Source: Dyella_B jejuensis (GTDB lineage Bacteria > Pseudomonadota > Gammaproteobacteria > Xanthomonadales > Rhodanobacteraceae). From it: a stretch of DNA of 64,000 bases. The position numbers were made by a program, and so were the translations under genes. Positions 33,901-42,418 of this stretch are shown here, in pieces. The notes beneath the pieces were generated by a model that worked only from the letters and a program-made list of their open reading frames with translations, was not told where the DNA came from and searched no databases. Numbering within the stretch: the first letter of the stretch is position 1; each line of letters starts with the position of its first letter. The stretch spans positions 186,001 through 250,000 of the forward strand of contig NZ_JADIKJ010000002.1 in NCBI RefSeq assembly GCF_044904675.1, written 5' to 3'.

Positions 33901-34268
33901 ATCCGACCCTGCGGGCCACCTTCTCCCCGGAGGGGAGAAGATAAAAGCCGGCTTTGCTCCCTCTCCCCTTCGGGGAGAGGGTTGGGGTGAGGGGCGATCT
34001 TGCGAAAATGCACTGAGGAAGACGCGCGAATAAATGACTCTCAACGCGGGGGTTGGCCCCGCATCCGGCCCTGCGCGCTATCTTCTCCCCGGAGGGGAGA
34101 AGATAAAAGCCGGCTTTGCTCCCTCTCCTCTTCGGGGAGAGGGTTGGGGTGAGGGGGCAATCTTGCGAAAATGCACTGAGGAAGGCGCGCGAATAAATGA
34201 CTCTCAACGCGGGGGTTGGCCCCTCATCCGGCCCTGCGGGCCACCTTCTCCCCGGAGGGGAGAAGATA
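33901..34268. repeat. Tandem intergenic repeat, 162-163 bp unit, about 2.3 copies
   Basis: Units begin at 33901, 34063 and 34226, giving periods of 162 and 163 bases; the third copy stops after about 43 bases. Each unit contains two strong hairpins, CTTCTCCCC with GGGGAGAAG and CTCTCCCC with GGGGAGAG, as in REP-like elements. They fill the 596-base gap between murJ and rpsT together with the rpsT promoter. A degenerate hairpin of the same family is seen at 45495-45525. This is not a CRISPR: the units are adjacent and have no spacers. Confidence 0.85.
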
Positions 34269-34301
34269 GAGGGAGTCCCTTCGGGACGATAACTTAAGCG
34301 C

Positions 34302-34330
34302 TTGACCCATCGGGGGTTTGACGTCATACT
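34302..34330 (+). promoter_or_regulatory. rpsT promoter
   Basis: TTGACC (34302-34307) and CATACT (34325-34330) with a 17-base spacer, ending 45 bases before the rpsT start codon. Confidence 0.7.
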
Positions 34331-34375
34331 TGCCGCCTTTTTCCAACCCTAGCAATTCATTTCCGGAGTTCTATC

Positions 34376-34639
34376 TTGGCTAACATCAAGTCCGCGAAGA
34401 AGCGTGCGCGCCAGTCCGAGCAGCGCCGCCTGCGCAACGTCAGCGCCCGTTCCATGGTGCGCAGCGCCCTCCGTAAGGTCGTCAAGGCCATCGAGGCGAA
34501 GGACAAGGCTGGCGCCGTGGCCGCTTTTGCCGTCGCCCAGCCGGTGATGGATCGCTACGCTGCCCGTGGCCTGATCCACAAGAACAAGGCTGCCCGCCAC
34601 AAGAGCCGCCTGAACGCGAAGATTCGCGAGCTGGCCTAA
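34376..34639 (+). CDS. rpsT: 30S ribosomal protein S20
   Basis: Small basic ribosomal protein of 87 aa beginning (M)ANIKSAKKRARQSE, full length with the usual helical basic composition. It starts with TTG at 34376 after a GGAG site at 34365-34368. A weak UUG start is also used by Escherichia coli rpsT, where it serves translational feedback by S20, so the same control may apply here. It is divergent from murJ and is followed by a strong terminator. Confidence 0.97.
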   Translation: MANIKSAKKRARQSEQRRLRNVSARSMVRSALRKVVKAIEAKDKAGAVAAFAVAQPVMDRYAARGLIHKNKAARHKSRLNAKIRELA

Positions 34640-34666
34640 GCTTCTACGCAGGACCGGGTTGGCGAG

Positions 34667-34690
34667 AGCCGGCGGAAACGCCGGCTTTTT
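34667..34690 (+). terminator. rpsT rho-independent terminator
   Basis: AGCCGGCG and CGCCGGCT form a perfect eight-pair stem with a GAAA tetraloop, followed by five T. Confidence 0.93.
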
Positions 34691-34807
34691 CGTTTGCTTT
34701 TGTTGTTGCCCTCCCCTTCGAACAGCAAGTTGGGATGAACGGCAAAACCCACAGCGCAGCGCCCAGCTGGCGCGCATTTCTCAATGCTCGACCAGGCAAG
34801 GTGCTCC

Positions 34808-35560
34808 TCACCTCGAATGAAAGAAAGAGCGCGCCGAAGCAAGCGCGTTCTTCATCGCCCTGACCTGCGCCGCATTGGTCTGCTCGGTATCCGGTGACAG
34901 ATCCTGCAAGACAGGATTGCGATAGCGCATGGACGAACGCCATGCTGCGCGCGCCGAACCGTGAAACTCGTGCGCACCGCTAAGCCGGGCCACGTCGGCC
35001 ACATTGTCCGCACGAATGCCTGCGCCGGCCATGACCAAGATGCGCCCCGCCGCCTGCCGGACCAGCGCGGCAATCGCTCCTGCTCCCAGCAAGGCATTCG
35101 CGCAGCCGCCCGATGTGAGCACCCGCTCGCAGCCCAGCGCGATCACACGCTCCAAAGCATCTTGCAGGTCCGCACTCGCATCGATGGCACGATGGAAGGT
35201 CACGCCCAAGGGACCGGCGGCAGCGACCAGTTCGGCGCAACGCGGATCCACCGCGCCATCAGCATTAAGCGCGCCGATCACCACGCCATCGCAACCCAAC
35301 CGCATACAGGTCTCGATGTCACGCCGCATGATGTCGAACTCGGCATCGTCATAGAGAAAATCGCCGCCGCGAGGCCGGACCAGCACATACAACGGAATGC
35401 GCAGGCCATCGCGCACCAGCGCCAACGTCCCGTAGGACGGCGTGATACCGCCTTCGGCCAGGCTGCCGCACAATTCGACGCGGTCGGCGCCGCCTTCCTG
35501 CGCCGCCAGTGCCGAAGCAAGCGAGCCGGCCGCGATCTCCAGCAAGCATGGCGCGGACAT
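34808..35560 (-). CDS. cutC: Copper homeostasis protein CutC
   Basis: A 250-aa cytosolic TIM-barrel protein of the CutC family, linked by older work to copper tolerance although its direct role is disputed. Family patterns include GGADRVELCGSLAEGG, the RPRGGDFLYDDAEF segment and VTFHRAIDAS, then RVLTSGG and ILVMAGAGI. Its ATG overlaps the stop of the asparaginase-like gene by one base, so the two form an operon. The pairing has no obvious pathway logic. Confidence 0.9.
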   Translation of the reverse strand: MSAPCLLEIAAGSLASALAAQEGGADRVELCGSLAEGGITPSYGTLALVRDGLRIPLYVLVRPRGGDFLYDDAEFDIMRRDIETCMRLGCDGVVIGALNADGAVDPRCAELVAAAGPLGVTFHRAIDASADLQDALERVIALGCERVLTSGGCANALLGAGAIAALVRQAAGRILVMAGAGIRADNVADVARLSGAHEFHGSARAAWRSSMRYRNPVLQDLSPDTEQTNAAQVRAMKNALASARSFFHSR

Positions 35561-36612
35561 CAGGTATAGGTCGTCTGGTAGACGCTTGGCGAAGCCAGCA
35601 GGCGATCCTGCTTATGTATATCGCAGACTGCAAAAGTGAAACCTTTCTGGATCGCGTAGGCGCCGCATTCGCCGTCGCGACGCAATGCAAGAAAGCCCAC
35701 CTGTAACTCTTTGGCACCATCGGGCCGCTTCTTCACGATGCGCCGCACCGCTTCCTCGCAAGCCTCCTGCGGACTGCGCCCTTGCCGCATTAGCTCAACC
35801 ACCAGAAAGCTGCCGGCGTTGCGGATCACTTCCTCGCCCACGCCAGTGGAAGTGGCGCCGCCCACGTCGTTATCCACATACAGGCCCGCACCGATGATCG
35901 GGCTATCCCCTACGCGGCCGTGCATCTTCCACGCCATGCCGCTGGTGGTGCATGCGCCGGCAAGACGGCCGTTGGCATCGACCGCCAGCATGCCGATCGT
36001 GTCGTGGTTGTTCTTGCCACCCGGCATGCCAAGAGGCTGCAAGCTGCGGTGGTAGTCGATGTTCTCGCTATTGGCCACCGGTGTGTACCTGGCTTGTTTC
36101 AACCACTCGCGCCATGCGTGTTCCGACTCGGGCGTCAACAGGTTTTCCCTGGTGAAACCTTCTTGTAGCGCGAACTCCAGCGCGCCATCGCCGACCAGCA
36201 GGACATGTGGCGTGTCCTCCATCACCTTGCGCGCCACCTTGATCGGATGCCCGATATGTTCGAGCGCCGCCACCGCGCCACAGCGGCCATCGCCGTCCAT
36301 GATGCTGGCATCGAGGGTGACCTTGCCGTCGCGGTCCGGATAACCGGCACGTCCGACGCTGTGGTTGTGCAAGTCCGCTTCGGGTATCAACACGCCTGTC
36401 TCGACCGCATCGAGCGGTTTGCCGCCCTTGCCCAGTACCGCCCACGCCGCCTGATTGGCCGGCACGCCAAAGTCCCAGGTAGAAACCACCCGCGCGCCCA
36501 CGCCGCCAGCAACGGTGCCTGATACCGATGCGGCAGCGCGCGACAGGCGCGGCAAGGCCAGCGCCGATGTCGCCAGCAACGAGGTTTTCAGAAAATCACG
36601 ACGATTGCTCAT
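35560..36612 (-). CDS. N4-(beta-N-acetylglucosaminyl)-L-asparaginase-like Ntn hydrolase, Tat-exported
   Basis: A 350-aa precursor of the isoaspartyl peptidase/aspartylglucosaminidase family. The N-terminus SNRRDFLKTS followed by a hydrophobic stretch is a Tat signal. The autocleavage site is HDTIGMLAV, where the threonine becomes the N-terminal nucleophile of the beta subunit, and GVGEEVIRNAGS lies in the beta subunit. ATG 36612 is preceded by GGAGG; an ATG at 36636 is possible but lacks a site. It should hydrolyse glycosylated or plain asparagine side chains in the periplasm; the exact substrate is unknown. Confidence 0.87.
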   Translation of the reverse strand: MSNRRDFLKTSLLATSALALPRLSRAAASVSGTVAGGVGARVVSTWDFGVPANQAAWAVLGKGGKPLDAVETGVLIPEADLHNHSVGRAGYPDRDGKVTLDASIMDGDGRCGAVAALEHIGHPIKVARKVMEDTPHVLLVGDGALEFALQEGFTRENLLTPESEHAWREWLKQARYTPVANSENIDYHRSLQPLGMPGGKNNHDTIGMLAVDANGRLAGACTTSGMAWKMHGRVGDSPIIGAGLYVDNDVGGATSTGVGEEVIRNAGSFLVVELMRQGRSPQEACEEAVRRIVKKRPDGAKELQVGFLALRRDGECGAYAIQKGFTFAVCDIHKQDRLLASPSVYQTTYT

Positions 36613-36652
36613 CAAGCCCTCCGAACAGCGGTCCACGGCCGCAAAGGTTGCA

Positions 36653-37840
36653 TCATGCGGGATTGGCGCGGCTCAAGCGACTCCACGCCCAGTCCCAGGC
36701 AATACGCTCCTGCTCCAGGCGAACGCGGATGCCATGCTGGTCGTGGCGAAGCTCGCGATACAGTTGCTGCTCGGCGTCGGTGAGGTTCGGCAATACCTCG
36801 GCGGGATGGCGCGCATCCTCGCCCCACAGCGTCTTGAACGCATGCAAGGTTTCCGTATCCATCAACAACGACTGCACGCACTCGTTCGGCAGATAGCCGC
36901 GCAGGCGACTCAGGATCGCCATGCCATAGGTGTCCAGATCGCCCCAGTAGAGGATCGGCAAGCAGGCCAGCCACGGCAAGGCCGCAAACGCTTCGATGGC
37001 ATTGCCGCGCCCCATGAACAACACGGTGCCCGGTAAATCTTCCATCGCCATGCAGGTATAAAGGTTCTCCACGATCAATACCTGCCGGATCCCGGACAAC
37101 GATAGCGCCGCAATTTGCTCGACCGGCGCTTCCAGATCGGCGATGCCGCCTAGCTGGGCACGCAAGCTCGCATCAAGCAGACGCATGCGCAGCCGGTCCG
37201 GCGGCGCGCGCAGTCCGCTGGCCTGATAGAAATCGGCGCACGCCGAGTCGCCACGCAGCACGCTCAACCAGCGGGTGACGACGGCACGGCGAACGTCCAT
37301 CCATTTGCTGTCGATCCCCGCAACAGGCAGCTGGCGTGGATACAGTCCCGATGCCGGATGGGCTAAAAGCCACGCCACCACATCTTGCAGGCGCCGCAGA
37401 TCGGCGTCGGAAGCATCGGCAAGTACATCGAAGTGGCGCGCCAGGGCCAACCGCCATGCGCCAACATGATCGGTCATGCCGCATCCCCACGCCATGAGCC
37501 GATCGAAGCGCTGCTTCACGCGCTGCCATAACGGAGATTGTCCGAGCGCGGCGGCCACCGACTCCGGCGAATCGAAGCGCCAGGCGCATGGAAGCTGCTG
37601 GGTACCAAGCCGAGGCCATTGGCGCAGTGCTTCCACCACCTGCCCCGCGCCCGCTTTCGACACCTCGCGCCACTGCGCCAGCCATGCATCGAATACCTCC
37701 CATTGCGACAACGCCTGCGCCTCGGTGGGCGCTTCAGTGTTGAACGAACGCGGCCACTCGCCGCCGCCCGCCAGCCACTCATGGCGGTTGCGCGACCAGG
37801 CCGTGTGCAGGCGCACCCGCAGGGCGTCAGGCGATTGCAT
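36653..37840 (-). CDS. jetD: Wadjet type I nuclease JetD (DUF3322/DUF2220, Toprim)
   Basis: Topoisomerase VI-like nuclease of a type I Wadjet system, 395 aa. The N-terminal DUF3322 part begins SPDALRVRLHTAWSRNRHEW. The C-terminal Toprim domain has the acidic residue in VLIVENLYTC and the DxD motif in LPILYWGDLDTYGMAIL, so it looks catalytically competent. The ATG at 37840 overlaps the end of jetC by 14 bases. It is the last gene of a minus-strand operon and differs strongly from the type II JetD at 22387. Confidence 0.88.
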   Translation of the reverse strand: MQSPDALRVRLHTAWSRNRHEWLAGGGEWPRSFNTEAPTEAQALSQWEVFDAWLAQWREVSKAGAGQVVEALRQWPRLGTQQLPCAWRFDSPESVAAALGQSPLWQRVKQRFDRLMAWGCGMTDHVGAWRLALARHFDVLADASDADLRRLQDVVAWLLAHPASGLYPRQLPVAGIDSKWMDVRRAVVTRWLSVLRGDSACADFYQASGLRAPPDRLRMRLLDASLRAQLGGIADLEAPVEQIAALSLSGIRQVLIVENLYTCMAMEDLPGTVLFMGRGNAIEAFAALPWLACLPILYWGDLDTYGMAILSRLRGYLPNECVQSLLMDTETLHAFKTLWGEDARHPAEVLPNLTDAEQQLYRELRHDQHGIRVRLEQERIAWDWAWSRLSRANPA

Positions 37841-40800
37841 CGGCCTCACGGGCGCGTTCCGGCAGTGCCAAGCGCTTTTGCGTTTCGTCGTATTCGATAA
37901 GCAACACACCCGAATCGTGGCGGCCGGTGATGTCGACAAAACAGGCGCCACCAATGAAGGGCTCCAGCGTCATGACCGATTTCAACGGCGTCGCCACCAC
38001 CATCTGGAAGCCGAAGTTCTCGAAGATATTCATCGCCAGCGCGGTGAATTCGTTATCGGCTTTGTCGAAGGCTTCATCGAGCACCACGGGCGCGTAGCGC
38101 GGCAGATGGCCATCGTCACCGCCCAGCTGATAGCGCAGCGCGGCAGCCAGGCAGGTGGTGGCCAGTTTCTGCCGCTGGCCGCCGGATTTGCCTGCGCCAC
38201 TGCGATAGACCTCGACCTGCCGGCGGGTATCGGATTCCAATTCCGTGCCGACGAATTCCACATGCTGGCGTACATCGAGCACCTGTTCGCGCCAACGCTT
38301 GTGTTCCGGGTCGTCCGCCGCGAGCCGCGCCACCAATTGCCGCAAGATGCCGAACTGCGTTTCGGCCAGCTCATGGTCCTCGGTCTGGTGATGCGAGAGC
38401 ACATCGCGCAATTGCTGCTGAAAGTCGCGTACTTCTTGCAAACCGCGGTCGGTCAGTTCGATCTGCAGCAAGGTACCGCGATTGAACGGCACGCGCTCGA
38501 GGCTTTCGTTGACCTCTTCCATGCGCTGGCCGATTGCCTTGCGCGCCTCGGTCATATACTTCTGCAATACGAGCAGGTTCTGTTTGCTCTGGCTTTGCAG
38601 CAGTTCGAAGAAGCGCGCCTCATGCTTGGGCAGGCCATCCAGTTCCAGGCGGCGCAGGCGCGCCAGGAAACCTTCGGCCGAATCCAGGCTGGCCGTGAAA
38701 TCCGCACTGTCCTGCGGCCAGCGCCGGCAGAAACTGCGGAAACATTCCTCGGTCACCTGCACCAACCGGTTATCCTCGTCCGACTGGCTGCCGAGCGCCT
38801 CATGGAGACTGCGTTCCAGCGTGCGGAAATGATCGGCGAGATTGTCCAGCGATAGCGGATGAGGTGGCAATCGCTCAGGCAGGCCACGCGCTTGCAGCGG
38901 CGTCAGTACAGCCTGGGTCGCCTTTTGTTCGCATGCTTCACGCTTTTCCAGCAATCCCTGACGCTCGCGCTGCAACGCATTGCGCTCGCCTGCCGTATCT
39001 TCGTAGGCACCTTGCGCGCGTCGGCGCAATTCCCGCTCGGTATCCAGGCGCCGGGTGATGTCTTGCAAAGTGGCGTCGCCCTCGCGCAACTGTTTGAGCT
39101 GGGTTTCGATATCGCCCAGCCGCTGCAGCTTAGGCGCCACATCGATCTCTTCCCATTCCGCATTGGCCAGCGTGCCGGCCAGTACGCGACGGTCGCCTTC
39201 GCGCGCGTTGTCGGCGCGCAAGGCCTTGAGGGTTTCGTCAGCGGTAGCGATCACGTGCGCCAGCTGCTGTCCTTCTTTTTCGAACAGCGCCAGCTTGTCG
39301 CGGTTATCGAAGCCCAGCACCCAATGCTTGCGATCGTCGACGGCGCGGCGGTCGTCCTTTTCGTAGCGATCGCCCGAATGCTTGACCTGTCCCTCGCGCG
39401 TGATCGCGCGATCGGCGTGCCGCAACGCGGCTGCGGCATCCACGCAGCTGTAATCGAAGCGGCGCGCCAGTTCGGTCGACAGCCAATCGCGATGGGCGTG
39501 ATCGCGCAGGTCGAGTCGATGCAGCATCGAACGCGAATCCAGCTGGCGCCCGCCCAGGGCATCGCTGCGGCCTACCCGGTAATACACCAGCCTGCTGCCC
39601 AGGTGGGTCTTGTTGACCCAGCCGGATACCTCGCCGTAGTGCCGCTCATCGACCAGCAGCGCCAGGGCGAACCCGTGCAGCACGCGCTCGATCGCGCCAC
39701 GCCACGCCGCATGGTCGCTTTTAACTTGCAGCAGCTCGCCTACGAACGGCAGCGCGTTCTCCGACAGTCCGAGTTCTTGGCACAGTCGCGCGCGGATCGC
39801 CTGTACGTGCGCGGGGATATTGGACGGATTGCGTTTGAGCGCATCGATTTCCGACCGTACTTCGCCGAAACGAGAAGTCGCCTGCTCGCGCTCGCGCTTG
39901 AGCGCATCCATGCGTTCTTCCAGCGCGGCGGCTCGATCGCGCGCGCCATCGAGCAATTCGCGCGCCTGTCCTGCCAGCTCGGCAAATCCATGCGCGGTAG
40001 CCGGCATGCTCCAGCCAAGATCGCGGCACGTCTGTTCAACTTTGTTACGCCGACGCATGCGGTCATCGCGCTCGCGGCTGACTTGCTCGTGCTCGCGTTC
40101 GAGCTGTTCGATGGCGTCACCGCCTTGTTCGCGGCGCTGTCGTTCCAGATCGGCCACGCGCTGGTCGTGGTTATCCAGCGACTGGCGGCGCTGCGCCAGC
40201 TCGCCGCCCAGCGCCTGGTCGTGCACCTGCAACTCGCCAAGCCACGCATCGAGCAACGCCAGGCGGCGCTGCTCGCGATAAAGGTCCACGCCTTGCTGCA
40301 GTTCCTTCAATTCGCTGGTGCCGCGCCGTACTTGCAGCAACGCCTCATAAGCGGTTCGCGCAGGCGTCAGTGTGCTCACTTGTTCGCGTGCGATAACCAC
40401 GGCTTTATGCGCGGCATCCAGTTCGCCGAAGTCGGCCACCAGACGCTCGGCGGCGCCGAAGGTCTCCGGCTCGTCCAGCATGAAGCCGCGCAGAAATTGA
40501 TTGAGATCACCCAGGTTCTTGGCCGACTGCGTCTTGTGCAGCAGCTTCAGCGCCATCTCGTTCTGGATGCCGAGCAGGCGACGAAACCGTTCGGCGTAGC
40601 CGGTGAAGGTGTCGAAATGGTGCACGTCATCGCCAAGGCGTGTCTTGAGGCGACGCCGATCCAGGTCGAAGCCGTGCAATTGGGTGGCGATATCGAAAGC
40701 GCGCTCCGTCACCATGTAGTGCTTTTGCACATCGGCCGCGGACGAGCCGGTGCCGCTGATCCAGAACAGGCGAACCAGGCTGACCGTGGCGCCGAGCGCG

Positions 40801-41246
40801 TTGCGGTATTCCAGCACCAGCGCCGACCAGGTCGAGCCCTTGCGCAAGTATTGTGTGGCGATTTCGCCGGAGTCGCTGTCCTGCTGATCGGCCCACGCGC
40901 CGCGCACGTAGGAGGCGAGATTGCGATCGCGCCCGCTGCGCTCGGCCTCGCGCGCCGCGGCATTGAAGTCGACCAGGTTGGGCGGCACCAGCAACGCGGA
41001 CATGGCATCCAGCAAAGTGGACTTGCCCGAGCCCGAACGGCCGACGAACAGGAAGCCGCGTTCGGCGATCGGCACTTCGACCAGGCCGCTGAACGTGCCC
41101 CAGTTGAATACCTGCAGGCGGCGCATGCGGAATTGCTCGTCGCGCGGATCGGGCAGATCGGAAAGGAACAAGGATGGCGCCACCGGACGCGCCGCTCTCA
41201 CTGCCTTGCCCCGCGCCTTTCCGCCTGAAGCCTTTTCACTGGCCAT
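37827..41246 (-). CDS. jetC: Wadjet type I SMC ATPase JetC
   Basis: A 1139-aa MukB-like ATPase. Walker A is GRSGSGKS at residues 69-76, preceded by FNWGTFSG as in COG4913 proteins. Long coiled coils occupy about 290-480 and 690-1000. The C-terminal head has a signature KSGGQRQKLATT and Walker B YAPVVLDEAFDKADNE. All ATPase elements are intact. The ATG at 41246 overlaps the end of jetB by 11 bases; upstream codons in frame lie in jetB and are not used. Confidence 0.92.
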   Translation of the reverse strand: MASEKASGGKARGKAVRAARPVAPSLFLSDLPDPRDEQFRMRRLQVFNWGTFSGLVEVPIAERGFLFVGRSGSGKSTLLDAMSALLVPPNLVDFNAAAREAERSGRDRNLASYVRGAWADQQDSDSGEIATQYLRKGSTWSALVLEYRNALGATVSLVRLFWISGTGSSAADVQKHYMVTERAFDIATQLHGFDLDRRRLKTRLGDDVHHFDTFTGYAERFRRLLGIQNEMALKLLHKTQSAKNLGDLNQFLRGFMLDEPETFGAAERLVADFGELDAAHKAVVIAREQVSTLTPARTAYEALLQVRRGTSELKELQQGVDLYREQRRLALLDAWLGELQVHDQALGGELAQRRQSLDNHDQRVADLERQRREQGGDAIEQLEREHEQVSRERDDRMRRRNKVEQTCRDLGWSMPATAHGFAELAGQARELLDGARDRAAALEERMDALKREREQATSRFGEVRSEIDALKRNPSNIPAHVQAIRARLCQELGLSENALPFVGELLQVKSDHAAWRGAIERVLHGFALALLVDERHYGEVSGWVNKTHLGSRLVYYRVGRSDALGGRQLDSRSMLHRLDLRDHAHRDWLSTELARRFDYSCVDAAAALRHADRAITREGQVKHSGDRYEKDDRRAVDDRKHWVLGFDNRDKLALFEKEGQQLAHVIATADETLKALRADNAREGDRRVLAGTLANAEWEEIDVAPKLQRLGDIETQLKQLREGDATLQDITRRLDTERELRRRAQGAYEDTAGERNALQRERQGLLEKREACEQKATQAVLTPLQARGLPERLPPHPLSLDNLADHFRTLERSLHEALGSQSDEDNRLVQVTEECFRSFCRRWPQDSADFTASLDSAEGFLARLRRLELDGLPKHEARFFELLQSQSKQNLLVLQKYMTEARKAIGQRMEEVNESLERVPFNRGTLLQIELTDRGLQEVRDFQQQLRDVLSHHQTEDHELAETQFGILRQLVARLAADDPEHKRWREQVLDVRQHVEFVGTELESDTRRQVEVYRSGAGKSGGQRQKLATTCLAAALRYQLGGDDGHLPRYAPVVLDEAFDKADNEFTALAMNIFENFGFQMVVATPLKSVMTLEPFIGGACFVDITGRHDSGVLLIEYDETQKRLALPERAREADAIA

Positions 41247-41907
41247 CCGCAGGCACCTCTTCCTCGTCCGCTTCGCGCAGTTCGCGATAGACCTTTGCCA
41301 AGGCCTGCACATCCTCGGCGGAAAACAGCAGCTTCAGGGCGGGCGACACTTCATAGCGCTCATCGCTTCCGCGCAGCTTGTCCAGCACATGATTGTCTTT
41401 CATCTTGCCGATCGAGCTCGCCACGCGCTTGGCGAAACCGGCGCGATCGGTGGATACGCTTTTCTCGTAGACCGACAGCGCATCGATCAACGCCGCCTCT
41501 TCCACTACCGCGCGATGACCGTGCGCCTCGGCCTCGGCCAACTGCTGGCGCAGATGCAGCAGCAGTACCGAGTCGATGAAGGTCAGCGGCGAGGAACGCA
41601 GCAGCACCGGCGTTTCCAGCTCGCCGGTGTCGACCTGGCGGGTAAAGGCCACGCCAGCCTCGCGGTCGATCACCAATTCCAGGAACAGATCGCACAGGCG
41701 CGAACGCAAGGCCGTTTCATGCCGCAGCAACGCAGGCCACAGCTGGCTATGCCTGCCCGCGTCGATGCTGGGACCGGCCAACAGCTGGCACAAGGCGCGC
41801 CGGGCATCGTATGGCAGACTGCCGCAGTCACCATCGAAAAGACCGGTGTTTTGTGGTTTCTCCACCAAAGGTTCGATAACCGGGAGCTCATCCTCAAGCA
41901 AATTCAT
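41236..41907 (-). CDS. jetB: Wadjet type I component JetB (DUF4194)
   Basis: A 223-aa MukE-like subunit. The body LPYDARRALCQLL, then RSSPLTFIDSVLLLHLRQQL and a C-terminal winged-helix-like part match DUF4194. In intact type I operons jetB starts at the end of jetA. Here jetA is 2.1 kb upstream, but the bases directly before and around the jetB ATG still encode a jetA-like tail (KEKRHEFA then stop) in another frame, showing that jetA once ended here. Confidence 0.88.
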   Translation of the reverse strand: MNLLEDELPVIEPLVEKPQNTGLFDGDCGSLPYDARRALCQLLAGPSIDAGRHSQLWPALLRHETALRSRLCDLFLELVIDREAGVAFTRQVDTGELETPVLLRSSPLTFIDSVLLLHLRQQLAEAEAHGHRAVVEEAALIDALSVYEKSVSTDRAGFAKRVASSIGKMKDNHVLDKLRGSDERYEVSPALKLLFSAEDVQALAKVYRELREADEEEVPADGQ

Positions 41908-41922
41908 GGCGCTTCTCTTTCA
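41896..41922. repeat. Duplicated jetA/jetB junction, copy at jetB
   Basis: Twenty-seven bases that match 44011-44037 at 23 positions. On the minus strand this copy contains the jetB start and, in the jetA frame, KEKRHEFA and a stop. It marks the inner edge of the 2.1 kb insertion. Confidence 0.8.
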
Positions 41923-42418
41923 CTCATGGCACGACTCGTCCAACTCATTGATGAGGCAGCCATTAATTCATGACCGCCCGACTCGCATCCGCGCCTGCGC
42001 GGCCCAAACGGGGCGTCGGGGCGAACCGCCAGGCGCGGGAACGGACAAGCATAGCGAGAGGCCGGCTTTGCGTCGCGTCCAGGCAACATTCTCCCTGCAG
42101 ATGAAGCTGGCGCTCGACCTTGCCGGTCATGCCTGGTGCGGCCGTCGGAGACAGGTCTGCGGCCTTACATGCGCAGGGGCATCGTAGCGATAGGCGGCCG
42201 TATCGCGGGGTCGCCGCCGGGACGGACACATCCTGTCTCAGAAGAAGATCCATGTCGCGGAGCGATCTCTTCAGGCTTGGCGGGGAAACGTTTCGCAGCA
42301 ATTTCACCGCACCTGAATCCTGCTCTTCCTATGGTTATCGAAGGGGTACGTTCAGTCATCGAGTGTGTGTCGGATATCGGGGCACGCCCGAGACGTTTTC
42401 TACGACGCGGAGGGTTTC

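Noticed and set aside
33901..34268. Possible CRISPR array
   Set aside because: The 162-bp units are directly adjacent with no unique spacers, and no cas genes are present.
38859..41228. 789-codon plus-strand frame opposite jetC type I
   Set aside because: Shadow of the coiled-coil coding sequence; no start signal or motif.
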